Of a stretch of 64,000 nt of DNA, positions 1 through 12,288 are shown piece after piece (positions within the stretch are counted from its first letter, which is position 1; every line of letters begins with the position of its first letter). Source of the DNA: Nannobrachium achirus (lineage: Eukaryota > Chordata > Actinopteri > Myctophiformes > Myctophidae); contig OY997642.1 of NCBI GenBank assembly GCA_963921795.1, forward strand, positions 1,843,079 through 1,907,078, written 5' to 3'. The notes under the pieces are model-generated. The model ran no database searches, was not told the DNA's origin, and saw only the letters and a program-made list of their open reading frames with translations. The translations under genes and the position numbers were made by a program.

Positions 1-10
1 TATCCCATAC

Positions 11-64
11 CCAGGGAGTGTCTTCTCTTGGAGGTGTTGTGTCCAAGAGTCCAGCAGGTGGCGT
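11..64 (-). CDS. amph: amph E21: linker exon
   Basis: Eighteen codons TPPAGLLDTTPPREDTPW between acceptor ctctgcgttcag and donor TGG|gtatgg, phase 0. No firm homology. The next exons, including SH3, would lie beyond the left edge. Confidence 0.65.
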
Positions 65-303
65 CTGAACGCAGAGAGAAGCAGGGTCAGTTAACACTTC
101 ATGAATGATTGATTGATTATTTTATTAGACAAAAATGGAGAACAGTACAAGTATAGTCAACAATTGAAATGTAGTACAGTACAAGTACAGTTAAACACCC
201 TGCCTAAAAGGTACGGTATTGTTTACGTCAGAAGTCCTTAAGTCCCTAAGAAATTACGCACTGTGAGCTTGTAGATCTGCTATTTGTGAAGAGCCAACCA
301 TAC

Positions 304-363
304 CTGGTCCTGTTGTTCTGGCTGTGTGGTCACTGCTTCATCCACAGGAGAGCTGATGGTGGA
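304..363 (-). CDS. amph: amph E20: linker exon
   Basis: Twenty codons STISSPVDEAVTTQPEQQDQ between acceptor ttccttccaaag and donor CAG|gtatgg, phase 0. No clear homology; supported by frame, splice sites and polar composition like the neighbouring exons. Confidence 0.7.
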
Positions 364-364
364 C

Positions 365-966
365 TTTGGAAGGAAAACATTCATTTTAGTTCTCACAGCT
401 TCAAACAGTGATGAGAACTTTTATTACATGACTGTGCGTTTTTACTTTACTTTTGTTGAATCAAGCATGAATTGATTAGGCTAAACTAAAGTGATACAAT
501 GGCCTAATAGATCTATATTCTGATATCACTCATTGATATAGAGCAGGGGTTCTCAAACTTCTTTCTAGCACGACCCCATATTATGAGGGATTTATTTTGG
601 CAACCCCATCAAAGCCCCCTCCACTCCCGCGATCGAAAACTCTGCGAGGGTACAGAACCCAGATGGATCTAAATGGACCACTTATTTAGCGCTTTACAAT
701 GGTCCATTCATTCATACATTGGGAAGACCAGGTTAGCATTCACCAGCGTTAGTTTTACTGACATTAGGGTTAAGGTTAAGCTAGCGTAGCTACTAATGTT
801 TTGTTGTTAGCTTGCTCTGCCTCGTGCCGAAAACAAGCGCACCTCTCCAATCCTACCAACAATTCCAAACGTACCGTGACATACTTACATACATGACATA
901 TGTACTATATACTATTGGAAGTCAAATAAAGAGTGAGCTGTTATGATGCTGCTTCCAAACACTCAC
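365..966. other. Intron between E20 and E19
   Basis: Contains a hAT-like end at about 545 (CAGGGGTTCTCAAACTTCTT) without a clear partner. The hairpin-family half site at 262-290 lies in the neighbouring intron. Confidence 0.5.
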
Positions 967-1092
967 TGCTGGTTTGTCCTCCACCGTCTCCCCTACAGGG
1001 GGCGCTCCAACCTCCTCTGGTATTCCAGCAGCCTCAGCTTCAGTCTGAGGGACTGAAGCCTCTGTTCCTTCACCAGCAGAGCTGGGCTCCTT
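967..1092 (-). CDS. amph: amph E19: acidic linker exon
   Basis: Forty-two codons starting KEPSSAGEGTEASVPQTEAE and ending VEDKPA. It resembles the Glu/Ala/Pro-rich central region of amphiphysin. Acceptor gttgtttacag, donor GCA|gtgagt, phase 0. Confidence 0.8.
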
Positions 1093-1647
1093 CTGTAAAC
1101 AACACAGCACAGTTAGTCAGGAACGTCACGTCAACACAGATTTAACCAGTTATTGCATACATGGAATACAGTTACTCTTGGCGTTCAGAGATGTTCCCTG
1201 AATTCTATTCAAGCAGCTTGCCATAGAAAATCAGGGAATGCAAAACCCCTCAAAACCCCTCATAGGGATACAATAGCAGAACAATGGCAATACATCGACA
1301 CATAACTTAAATCAACAGACGTAATCACAAGTATTTGAGCTTAGCCAGACCGATAAAAATGTGGAGGCTGGGGTGGAGGAGGCAGCTATAGCAGCGCATA
1401 TCCATATATCAGTGTGTATTAAAGGCTTTGGATAACCAAGCATAGGTAGAGAAAGAGACATGTATTTAAAGGAGCCTTCCCTACTGAAGGAGAGCTCTGA
1501 TTGGAGTATGACAGTGTGATGTCATGACCAGCTGATATGTGAATGAGGAATAGGAAAAGAGCTGATTGGACAGCTGACTACAGCTGGGCGGGGCTAGACT
1601 CTTGTGTCCTGCATAAACTAAAGCTGAACCCTTCATGAAGAATCACT
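1093..1647. other. Intron sequence between E19 and IR1
   Basis: No repeat family, ORF or RNA recognised. Contains a duplicated CAAAACCCCTCAAAACCCCT stretch. Confidence 0.5.
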
Positions 1648-3019
1648 GGTAACCCTTTACTTTCCGGTACAGTAATTACATGGTAGTTACCACGTAATTA
1701 CAAGGTAATTACTTGGTAACCACCCCGTATTTACTGGGTAATAACTAGGTAATTACAAGGTAATTAGAATGTATTTTACATAGTAATTACCTGGTGTTAC
1801 CTGGTAATTCCCAGATACATTCCTGAGAACTACCAGGTAATTACTAGGTAATTTAAAGCATGTACCTGGTAATTCCATAGTAACTACCTGGTAATACACT
1901 TAGCAATTACTTAGTTTATTACCCGGTAGTTCCCTGGTATTTTCTTAGATACTACAAGGTAATTATTAGGTAATTATAAGTATTTTATTATGTATTTAGC
2001 ATGTAATTATACTGTAACTACCTGGTAATACACTTAGCAATTACTAGGTTTATTACCCGGTAGTTACCTGGTATTTTCTTGTATACTACAATGTAATTAT
2101 TAGGTAATTATAAGTATTTTATTATGTATTTAGCATGTAATTATAGTGTAACTACCTGGTAATACACATAGTAATTACAAGGTATATTGCCTGGTATTTA
2201 CCAGGTATTTTCTTTGATACTACCAGGAATTTATGAGTAGTTGCTTATGCAATTACTATATAATTACATGGTAACTACCATGTAATATACCTATTAATGT
2301 CTAGGTAATTCCTATGTATTTTCTTAGAAATTACTAGGTAATTACCGTTTAATTTCATGTTAACTATCATGTTATTTACCTGGTCCTTACCTTGATAGGT
2401 AACCCATTATAATCTGTGCATATACAAAGGTACTTACCTGGTTTTACCCAATAACTCCAAAAAGTATTTACAGGGAAATTACCCAGTAGTTACTGTTGGT
2501 TTGTACTGTAAAGTAAAGCGTGATCAATTCCATGACCTTACCTGGTAATTTCTCAGTATTAACCCAATAACTACAAAAGGTATTTACATGGAAATTACCC
2601 AGTAGTTACTGTTGGTTTGTACTGTAAAGTAAAGCGTGATCAATTCCATGACCTTACCTGGTAATTACTCAGTATTAACCCAATAACTACAAAAAGTATT
2701 TACAGGGAAATTACCCAGTAGTTACTATTGGTTTGTACTGTAAAGTAAAGCGTGATCAATTCCATGACCTTACCTGGTAATTACTAAGTGTTTACCCTGT
2801 AACCAGAATAATTATGTGCCTTGCATTTAGCCAGTGTAAGTGCAACTACTGAAAAATAAGTACTTTTTTTTTGGGACCAAATGGCATCATGGCCATGGGT
2901 GGATAAAATAACCAGGCCTCAAAAATGACCAGTGTCGTTCATTTGTGTTCAGTGCATGCTTCTCCGGTGTCCGTGAGTCTGCTTCTCCCCTGGACAGCAC
3001 ACTGCATCTGAAATCCAGT

Positions 3020-3285
3020 TTGATTGATTGATTGAAGACTTTATTAGAAGTTTGCATAGGAAAAGGTACAGTTTCATGACGGTACAGTTCACTGGTACAA
3101 GGTCTACTAAAAGGAGATCCATGAAAAGACTAAGCTTATTTCCACTGGAAACCATTTAAGTATCTCATATAACATTGAATGACAGACAAATAGAACACAG
3201 TACTATGCAGTAGATATGTAAAGAAAAACAAAAAAGAAAACAGTAAGTCTAAACAAACAGTATAAGAAGGGGCAGGGGAGGGTAG
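3020..3285 (-). mobile_element. LINE 3' fragment inserted in the left arm of IR1
   Basis: Minus-strand 3' end of the same LINE family as 49711-53100: TTGATTGATTGAAGACTTTA... to GGGGCAGGGGAGGG. The right arm (about 8427-8440) keeps the empty site GGGGTGGGAACTGGATTTC; the left arm has AGTT on both sides, a short target-site duplication. Confidence 0.88.
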
Positions 3286-4117
3286 TTCCCACCCCAAGCA
3301 CCAGCAAGCAACCCCACCATAACCAAGGCATGATACAACACAAATATAAATTCCATTACATTAACACCTCCTCAACCACCACCAACCTTGACATAACACG
3401 CAAAAAAACAGGTGAGCTGGCAAAGAGATTTCTTTATAAAATGCTGTAATGCTTTTCAATAAACAAACAAAAAAAAAATCACATGTTCGACAGTGCAATA
3501 CTATAAAAAAACTATTTACAAGAAGTACACAAAATGACAGTTGATTCTTCACACATTGGTTGCCAACCCCGAGTTCCCCGAGTTTATAATGGTACCCCCC
3601 AATTGCCAACCCCGAGTTCCCCGACCAAAAAAGAAAAAAACATTTTTGGACCTCTAGAAATGTATTAGGCATGATCGCGATTTTGCATGTTTAACCCCCA
3701 TACAACCCCCATACAACTCAGGTAGCAGACATCCAAGCTCACAACAGTGTAAAACATAATGGCTGCTATCTCATGAATGCCTGAACGGATTTCCAATCGG
3801 ATTCTTTTGTTTGAAAGCTAGGAGCATTGTGCACACACATGGTGCATGATCTAGGCATGGGCGTGCATGATCCGTGCACTATGAATTACATGGAGTCTAT
3901 GGAGACCTTGGCAACTTGGACCCTCAAGAGATTTTTTTTTTAAGGCAACAACAACAACAAGTGTTCATATACATATGAGTCGAACCGCTGAGATAATTTT
4001 AACACAGTTCTTATATGAAATATATGAAAAGGGTCTAGGGGAATTCAGAATGGGGGAAGAAAATGACGAACCAGCTAGGATGGGTAAATTACGTCACGCT
4101 TTACTGTTCTAAGGTTT

Positions 4118-4256
4118 AAGGCGCTTTCCCACTGCGCCCGATAACGATAGTTTTCAATTGAAGTGGATGGCAGCGTCCACAACACAATGATATAGCCGTC
4201 ATAATTGACGTGAACGCCATCGCCGACATGTCGCTATCGTTATCGGGCGCAGTTGG
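4118..4256. mobile_element. Small MITE nested in the IR1 left arm
   Basis: Inverted ends GCGCCCGATAACGATAG and CTATCGTTATCGGGCGC about 130 bp apart. The mirrored copy lies at about 7459-7605 in the right arm. Confidence 0.75.
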
Positions 4257-7200
4257 TAACATGCTCTGACATCCTTGAACAATCGTCCAAGAATGCCCTC
4301 CCTGTGTTCCCTCCCCAGCCAGTAATGCCACTCGATGAACCTCATCTTCAGTGCCTTCTCAGTGAGGTTCCCCCTGTACCTATAGATGACTTCCTTGCAA
4401 CTATTTTAGAGTATAAACTAATTTGAGTAAACTAGTCTGTATCTATTTTGTTTCTATGTTCAAATATCCTGAGTTAACTCTTTTTCCTTTTCTTTCCTTC
4501 CACAGGTAAAAACCCAAACCAAGAATGGATGATCACAGGTAGAGGTATCAAAAGTATCAAAAATCAAAATAGAACAATGAATTTCAAATACTTGGAATGT
4601 AATGAAAATAATAAAATACAAAAATAAATGTACTTCAATGCTCAATGTTCAATTCAAAATCAAATGTCCTCTTATTCAAAAATCAAATATATCTAATATG
4701 GCTCAGTCTTTTTCAGTTAGATCCAAAAAGAAAAATATGACACTTTAATACTGTCCTTTTTCAGCTCAGTGTGTCTAAATCCGAAGGCACTTTGACTCAG
4801 TGCTTAAGTTGTGCCTTAATACTGTAAGTTCAGTCCAAAAAATAAAATAAAACTGGTGTCTCAATTATCTCAGTCCAAAAAATGAAATAAAGTAATCCGT
4901 TCGAAATTGTACTCCGATACTCCTACCAGTCTGGCAGTGAGTGACTCTGTTGGTTGGTTGTGCAAAGTGGACCCTTTGCACTGCTTGTAGATCAGCTATC
5001 TAATGTCCGTGGGCCTCCTCGCTCGCCATCCTGTATCTCCAGGAAATATCATGGGGTGTTTCCCAGCAAGGGAAAAAACCTGACCTGTACAACAGGCCAT
5101 AAAGAAAATAACATCACTATAAGTAACTCAAATCAAAACATCAAAGTGTTTCAGGCACTGTGTGACTGTGGGCCAATTAACACTAGCTGCTGTAGACAAC
5201 TAGACCCAAATTGATGGCTGATTGCTGTCAGCTGGCTGCCCAGGTCAGTTACTCTGATTACATAAATCCGTTTTTTACCATGGATAAATCTTCACATTTA
5301 ACACCAGAAACATGCACAATACCCTTGTATTCCTTAAATAATGCAAAACGTTTTCATTACAAGTGCAAAAACAATGATTTAGTGCAATTATTCCGTTTTC
5401 AACTCACCAAAACAATTGGCTGTACAAACACAAACAAACAGCTTCTTCCTGTACAAGGGCTGCTCCCAGGTTTGACCAAACGTTCCCCCAAAAGGTGGCT
5501 TGCTTGTCACACTTTTAGGCTTGTAATCAAACAGTTTCTGGTAGTTTTCTTATCATAAATCAATTCACTTTTCAGTTCAGTTCTGACGTTCACTCCTCCT
5601 TCTCTCTCTCTCCTCTCCAGGTAATGACAGGCTGCACACACACTCTGCCCTTAAAGGGGAAGTACGTCATCTGCCTCTTAAAGGCATATGTTGTGTTTTC
5701 TGTACATGTACAGTTTTAAAGTAGCTTCTTAACATAATAAAACCATTCCCATTTTAAACCAACGTATGACTTCTGTATTTATTAATCACTTGAGTGTCTT
5801 AATGAATTATTCATGCATTTAAAATGGGTATGTACAGAATATATACAGAAAATGAATAAATATGAACAGTTCATTAAAATGCATGAATAATTCATTAAGA
5901 CACTCAAGTGATTAATAAATACAGAATTCATACGTTGGTTTAAAATGGGAATGGTTTTATTATGTTAAGAAGCTACTTTAAAACTGTACATGTACAGAAA
6001 ACACAACATATGCCTTTAAGTGGCAGATGACGTACTTCCCCTGAGTGCAGAGTGTGTGTGCAGCCTGTCATTACCTGGAGAGGAGAGAGAGAGAAGGAGG
6101 AGTGAATGTCAGAACTGAACTGAAAAGTGAATTAGTTTATGATAAGAAAACTACCAGAAACTGTTTGATTACAAGCCTAAAAGTGTGACAAGCAAGCCAC
6201 CTTTTGGGGGAACGTTTGGTCAAACCTGGGAGCAGCCCTTGTACAGGAAGAAGCTGTTTGTTTGTGTTTGTACAGCCAATTGTTTTGGTGAGTTGAAAAC
6301 GGAATAATTGCACTAAGTCATTGTTTTTGCACTTGTAATGAAAACGTTTTGCATTATTTAAGGAATACAAGGGTATTGTGCATGTTTCTGGTGTTAAATG
6401 TGAAGATTTATCCATGGTAAAAAACGGATTTATGTAATCAGAGTAACTGAGCTGGGCAGCCAGCTGACAGCAATCAGCCATCAATTTGGGTCTAGTTGTC
6501 TACTGCAGCTAGTGTTAATTGGCCCACAGTCACACAGTGCCTGAAACACTTTGATGTTTTGATTTGAGTTACTTATAGTGATGTTATTTTCTTTATGGCC
6601 TGCTGTACAGGTCAGGTTTTTTCCCTTGCTGGGAAACACCCCATGATATTTCCTGGAGATACAGGATGGCGAGCGAGGAGGCCCACGGACATTAGATAGC
6701 TGATCTACAAGCAGTGCAAAGGGTCCACTTTGCACAACCAACCAACAGAGTCACTCACTGCCAGACTGGTAGGAGTATCGGAGTACAATTTTGAACAGAT
6801 TACTTTTTTTTCATTTTTTGGACTGAGATTAATTGAGACACCAGTTTTATTTTATTTTTTGGACTGAACTTACAGTATTAAGGCACAACTTAAGCACTGA
6901 GTCAAAGTGCCTTCGGATTTAGACACACTGAGCTGAAAAAGGACAGTATTAAAGTGTCATATTTTTCTTTTTGGATCTAACTGAAAAAGACTGAGCCATA
7001 TTAGATATATTTGATTTTTGAATAAGAGGACATTTGATTTTGAATTGAACATTGAGCATTGAAGTACATTTATTTTTGTATTTTATTATTTTCATTACAT
7101 TCCAAGTATTTGAAATTCATTGTTCTATTTTGATTTTTGATACTTTTGATACCTCTACCTGTGATCATCCATTCTTGGTTTGGGTTTTTACCTGTGGAAG

Positions 7201-7458
7201 GAAAGAAAAGGAAAAAGAGTTAACTCAGGATATTTGAACATAGAAACAAAATAGATACAGACTAGTTTACTCAAATTAGTTTATACTCTAAAATAGTTGC
7301 AAGGAAGACATCTATAGGTACAGGGGGAACCTCACTGAGAAGGCACTGAAGATGAACCTACGGTTCATCGAGTGGCATTACTGGCTGGGGAGGGAACACA
7401 GGGAGGGCATTCTTGGACGATTGTTCAAGGATGTCAGAGCATGTTACCAAGTGTAATG

Positions 7459-7605
7459 GCCCTTTCCCACTGTGCCCGATAACGATAGCGACATGTCGGC
7501 GATGGCGTTCACGTCAATTATGACGGCTGTATCGTTGTGTTGTGGACGCTGCCATCCACTTCAATTGAAAACTATCGTTATCGGGCGCAGTGGGAAAGCG
7601 CCTTA
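7459..7605. mobile_element. Small MITE nested in the IR1 right arm
   Basis: Mirror copy of the MITE at 4118-4256, with ends GCCCGATAACGATAGCGAC and CTATCGTTATCGGGCGC. Confidence 0.75.
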
Positions 7606-10115
7606 AACCTTAGAACAGTAAAGCGTGACGTAATTTACCCATCCTAGCTGGTTCGTCATTTTCTTCCCCCATTCTGAATTCCCCTAGACCCTTTTCATAT
7701 ATTTCATATAAGAACTGTGTTAAAATTATCTCAGCGGTTCGACTCATATGTATATGAACACATTTGTTGCCTTAAAAAAAAAATCTCTTGAGGGTCCAAG
7801 TTGCCAAGGTCTCCATAGACTCCATGTAATTCATAGTGCACGGATCATGCACGCCCATGCCTAGATCATGCACCATGTGTGTGCACAATGCTCCCAGCTT
7901 TCAAACAAAAGAATCCGATTGGAAATCCGTTCAGGCATTCATGAGATAGCAGCCATTATGTTTTACACTGTTGTGAGCTTGGAGGTCTGCTACCTGAGTT
8001 GTATGGGGGTTGTATGGGGGTTAAACATGCAAAATCGCGATCATGCCTAATACATTTCTAGAGGTCCAAAAATGTTTTTTTCTTTTTTGGTCGGGGAACT
8101 CGGGGTTGGCAATTGGGGGGTACCATTATAAACTCGGGGAACTCGGGGTTGGCAACCAATGTGTGAAGAATCAACTGTCATTTTGTGTACTTCTTGTAAA
8201 TAGTTTTTTTTATAGTATTGCACTGTCGAACATGTGATTTTTTTTGTTTGTTTATTGAAAAGCATTACAGCATTTTATAAAGAAATCTCTTTGCCAGCTC
8301 ACCTGTTTTTTTGCGTGTTATGTCAAGGTTGGTGGTGGTTGAGGAGGTGTTAATGTAATGAATTTATATTTGTGTTGTATCATGCCTTGGTTATGGTGGG
8401 GTTGCTTGCTGGTGCTTGGGGTGGGAACTGGATTTCAGATGCAGTGTGCTGTCCAGGGGAGAAGCAGACTCACGGACACCGGAGAAGCATGCACTGAACA
8501 CAAATGAACGACACTGGTCATTTTTGAGGCCTGGTTATTTTATCCACCCATGGCAATGATGCCATTTGGTCCCAAAAAAAAAGTACTTATTTTTCAGTAG
8601 TTGCACTTACACTGGCTAAATGCAAGGCACATAATTATTCTGGTTACAGGGTAAGCACTTAGTAATTACCAGGTAAGGTCATGGAATTGATCACGCTTTA
8701 CTTTACAGTACAAACCAACAGTAACTACTGGGTAATTTCCATGTAAATACCTTTTGTAGTTATTGGGTTAATACTGAGTAATTACCAGGTAAGGTCATGG
8801 AATTGATCACGCTTTACTTTACAGTACAAACCAACAGTAACTACTGGGTAATTTCCCTGTAAATACTTTTTGGAGTTATTGGGTAAATACCAGGTAAGTA
8901 CCTTTGTATATGCACAGATTATAATGGGTTACCTATCAAGGTAAGGACCAGGTAAATAACATGATAGTTAACATGAAATTAAACGGTAATTACCTAGTAA
9001 TTTCTAAGAAAATACATAGGAATTACCTAGACATTAATAGGTATATTACATGGTAGTTACCATGTAATTATATAGTAATTGCATAAGCAACTACTCATAA
9101 ATTCCTGGTAGTAGCAAAGCAAATACCTGGTAAATACCAGGCAATATACCTTGTAATTACTATGTGTATTACCAGGTAGTTGCACTATAATTACATGCTA
9201 AATACATAATAAAATACTTATAATTACCTAATAATTACCTTGTAGTATACAAGAAAATACCAGGTAACTACCGGGTAATAAACCTAGTAATTGCTAAGTG
9301 TATTACCAGGTAGTTACACTATAATTACATGCTAAATACATAATAAAATACTTATAATTACCTAATAATTACCTTGTAGTATACAAGAAAATACCAGGTA
9401 ACTACCGGGTAATAAACCTAGTAATTGCTAAGTGTATTACCAGGTAGTTACAGTATAATTACATGCTAAATACATAATAAAATACTTATAATTACCTAAT
9501 AATTACCTTGTAGTATCTAAGAAAATACCAGGGAACTACCGGGTAATAAACTAAGTAATTGCTAAGTGTATTACCAGGTAGTTACTATGGAATTACCAGG
9601 TACATGCTTTAAATTACCTAGTAATTACCTGGTAGTTCTCAGGAATGTATCTGGGAATTACCAGGTAACACCAGGTAATTACTATGTAAAATACATTCTA
9701 ATTACCTTGTAATTACCTAGTTATTACTCAGTAAATACGGGGTGGTTACCAAGTAATTACCTTGTAATTACGTGGTAACTACCATGTAATTACTGTACCG
9801 GAAAGTAAAGGGTTACCTAATAGGGTAACCCATGCAGTTATGGCTATGTACGCACAAAGACGATTCACTGAGTCTTTTTCAAAACATTTGCCGTAGGCCT
9901 ACACACGGAACCATCTCAAGAAATGTCTGTGTCCACACGAAACTGGTTGATAACGAGACTTATCATAATATCCAACCGATCTCATTCGTTTACTATCATA
10001 TCTGATATGTAAAAACAAAGCAGCCAACAATCAAATACATTAAAAAAAATGAAAGTACAATCTAAAGTACCATACATGTCAATAGCATGTCAATACAGTA
10101 AAACTGTCAACTTAC

Positions 10116-10157
10116 TATCTTATCAAAATCAGCAAAAAATGATGAAGCTGCTGCATC
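10116..10157 (-). CDS. amph: amph E18: FFADFD micro-exon
   Basis: Fourteen codons DAAASSFFADFDKI, in the place of human DTSLFTMQ. Acceptor acttctgaaacag, donor ATA|gtaagt, phase 0. FADFD resembles endocytic DxF/FxDxF-like motifs but is not an exact match. Confidence 0.75.
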
Positions 10158-10449
10158 CTGTTTCAGAAGTACAAAGACACAAATAACATTATATCAACAT
10201 ACAATATGCAGATCATTAATGTGTTAAAAATGATGTTGCCTTTTTCTTGGCTTGTTCAGTAACTTCAAGGCACAGATTGACTGATGTTTGGCTCAATGAG
10301 TCAAGCTGCCAAGCTTAGCAGCTTTACAGTTTGTATCTGTTTTATGTAAAGCCACTCTGTAACTTAATCAGAGGGATAGAGTTGATAAGAATTATCATAT
10401 TAACACACTGTTAGTTATGTACAGTATCAAGCTGGAAAGATGTACTGAC

Positions 10450-10479
10450 CTGTGAAAAGCCGTTGAAGGCATTGGTCAC
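10450..10479 (-). CDS. amph: amph E17: FNGFSQ micro-exon
   Basis: Ten codons VTNAFNGFSQ, matching human SFNGFTQ just after the W-box region. Acceptor tccgttcaattag, donor CAG|gtcagt, phase 0. Because its human counterpart follows PWDLW closely, E16 must be an insertion between conserved exons. Confidence 0.82.
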
Positions 10480-10848
10480 CTAATTGAACGGAGACACAAA
10501 TTAGTATTTCATATCTGTGTCAGAAGGTCAATATAAAACATAATGCGCTGTGGACTTTGGCTTTTCTTTTCATAAAACTGGACACAAAATTAATCACACC
10601 TAGTGTGAAGTGAGCGGTGCTATTCACAAGTTAATTTCATCAAGTGTCCCGCTAGCTAGCCAATCACAGCTCATCCTGCGAAGCTTGGCCAATGGGACCC
10701 TGGGCGTACAACAAACTTTGGCCCCGGACATCTTTGAACACGTCCCCCCTCCCCCCACAGTTTACGACCGGACAACAAACTTTTAGCTGTTTGGACCGGG
10801 ATGTAGGCCAGACATTGTAGCCGCGCTTTAACGGTTTTAACTTCTGTT

Positions 10849-11945
10849 CTGACCAGCGTTCAGGACTGGCTTACAGACTCATGCCTGCTCCTGAATGCAA
10901 AAAAGACGGTCTGCATGGCTTTTTCCAAAAGACCAGTTGTGATGGAATCATCAAATGTGTTTCTGGGTGGAGAGGAACTTGAACTTGTGTCAGAGTTCAA
11001 GTACCTCGGGGTCATGTTAGACTCAACCCTAACCTTTAAAAAACATGTAAAAAAGGTTACAAACACAATCAAGTTCAACCTTCAGAACTTTAAACAAATC
11101 ACACCTTTTTTGGCAGTTAGTGCTGCTAAATCGTATCTCCAATGCATGATCCTATCACACATTGAGTACTGTTTCACAAACTGGTCTTGCGCAGGTATAA
11201 CGACTCTCAAACCCATTGAACAGCTATATAAGAGTGCGCTTAAGGTATTCGATAGGAAACCCCACTCATATCACCATTGTAATATTCTTCAGAGGTACCG
11301 TTTTTGTGAGTTTCGCTAATTTTAAGGTTTTTAAACAGGTCAGTATCATATATAAGACACTAAATGGTCTATGCCCACCTCCCCTAAAGGAATTCATAAA
11401 AAGGAAGCCTGATAGAGGACTCAATACTAGAGCAATCACTAGAGGGGATTGCGAAGTACCGTACCGGGTAACCGCTTTTGGAAAAAACACCCTTTCAGTG
11501 CAGGGATGTTCAATCTGGAATGACCTACCTCTAACAATAAGAGACTGTTTGTCATTTCCATCCTTCAAGTTCAATCTAAAAAAATGGTTAGTTGACAATC
11601 AAACCTGTGACCATGTATAGTTCTAAGAGTACAGCTCATGCCATGTACGTATATTTTTAACTATCCTTTTTTAATGTAGGGTACTGTTAGTAATATGTGT
11701 TGTTTTTTTGTTTTTTTTCTTGGTTCAGGAAAAATAGTATTTGTATGTATGTTCTTAGGCGCCCTCTCCTAATGTAGGGTTACTGTTTGTTGGTATGTAT
11801 TGTTTTGTCTTCATGTGGGGACTACGGATGAAATTTAGCATTCTTGCTAATTCCGGCTTATTTACATTGCATTCATGTAGTGTTCATTAATATGCATTGT
11901 CCCGTCTAAATAAACAAATAAAGTAAAGTAAAGTAAAGTAGTTTT
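10849..11945 (+). mobile_element. 5'-truncated LINE (C-terminal reverse transcriptase part)
   Basis: Encodes KTVCMAFSKRPVVMESSN, then EFKYLGVMLDSTLTFKKHV, the post-palm region of CR1/L2/Rex1-type reverse transcriptases, followed in a shifted frame by NGLCPPPLKEFIKRK and NDLPLTIRDCLSFPSFK. It has one frame change near 11290-11320 and a (GTAAA)n tail. Family differs from the LINE at 49.7 kb. Confidence 0.85.
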
Positions 11946-12288
11946 TTAAGTCCCGGAAATTTTTTAACGTGTGTTCCCATTTTTTTTTGACCGGCCACAG
12001 CTTGATGTTGGAACTAGCTCCTGTTGCTGGAGCACCGCTCAAAAAGAAGAAAGTATCAGGAGAGACAGGAGGAGAGGAGACTGGGGTTGTCGATCCTGGG
12101 GGTTCTTTGTATACTGCTGGATCTACAGGATCCTGGGAGGTCTTTGTATACTGCTGGATCTACAGGCAGGTACAAAAAGGATCCTGGGTTTGTTTTGTAT
12201 TCTACTGTCCTAGAGGGACTACAGGGGAGTTTCTGCTTTTTTCTTTTCTAGTCTACTCCACTAGGTGGAGCTAGGAAGCCAAAGGTAC
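11946..12288. other. Intron next to the E16 donor
   Basis: Holds two to three imperfect 35-bp units (TTTGTATACTGCTGGATCTA, GATCCTGGG) at about 12085-12200. Nothing else recognised. Confidence 0.6.

Larger units (their letters stand above)
1648..9817. repeat. Giant inverted repeat IR1 (arms about 4.1 kb, 55-bp spacer), foldback-type element
   Basis: Arms 1648-5821 and 5877-9817 are reverse complements, by eye about 98% alike. Ends read GGTAACCCTTTACTTTCCGG and its complement. The outer 1.2 kb of each arm is made of GGTAATTAC-type short repeats plus about 110-bp tandem units (copy number differs between arms). The inner parts hold a nested MITE and uncharacterised AT-rich sequence with two short ORFs present in both arms. 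No sure target-site duplication. Lies in the E18/E19 intron of amph. Confidence 0.9.

Noticed and set aside
4954-5558. Two overlapping ORFs (86 and 115 codons) also present mirrored at 6137-6741
   Set aside because: Their conservation between arms follows from the near-identity of the palindrome, no family is recognised, and one starts without ATG in the computed frame. Not called as genes.
9818-9835. Second GGGTAACCC next to IR1 as a nested terminus
   Set aside because: Too short and without a partner to define an element border.
12271-12288. E16 as a terminal exon (VPLAS and stop)
   Set aside because: Conserved exons FNGFSQ and others lie downstream in phase and a good donor precedes the stop. 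Kept only as a possible alternative end.
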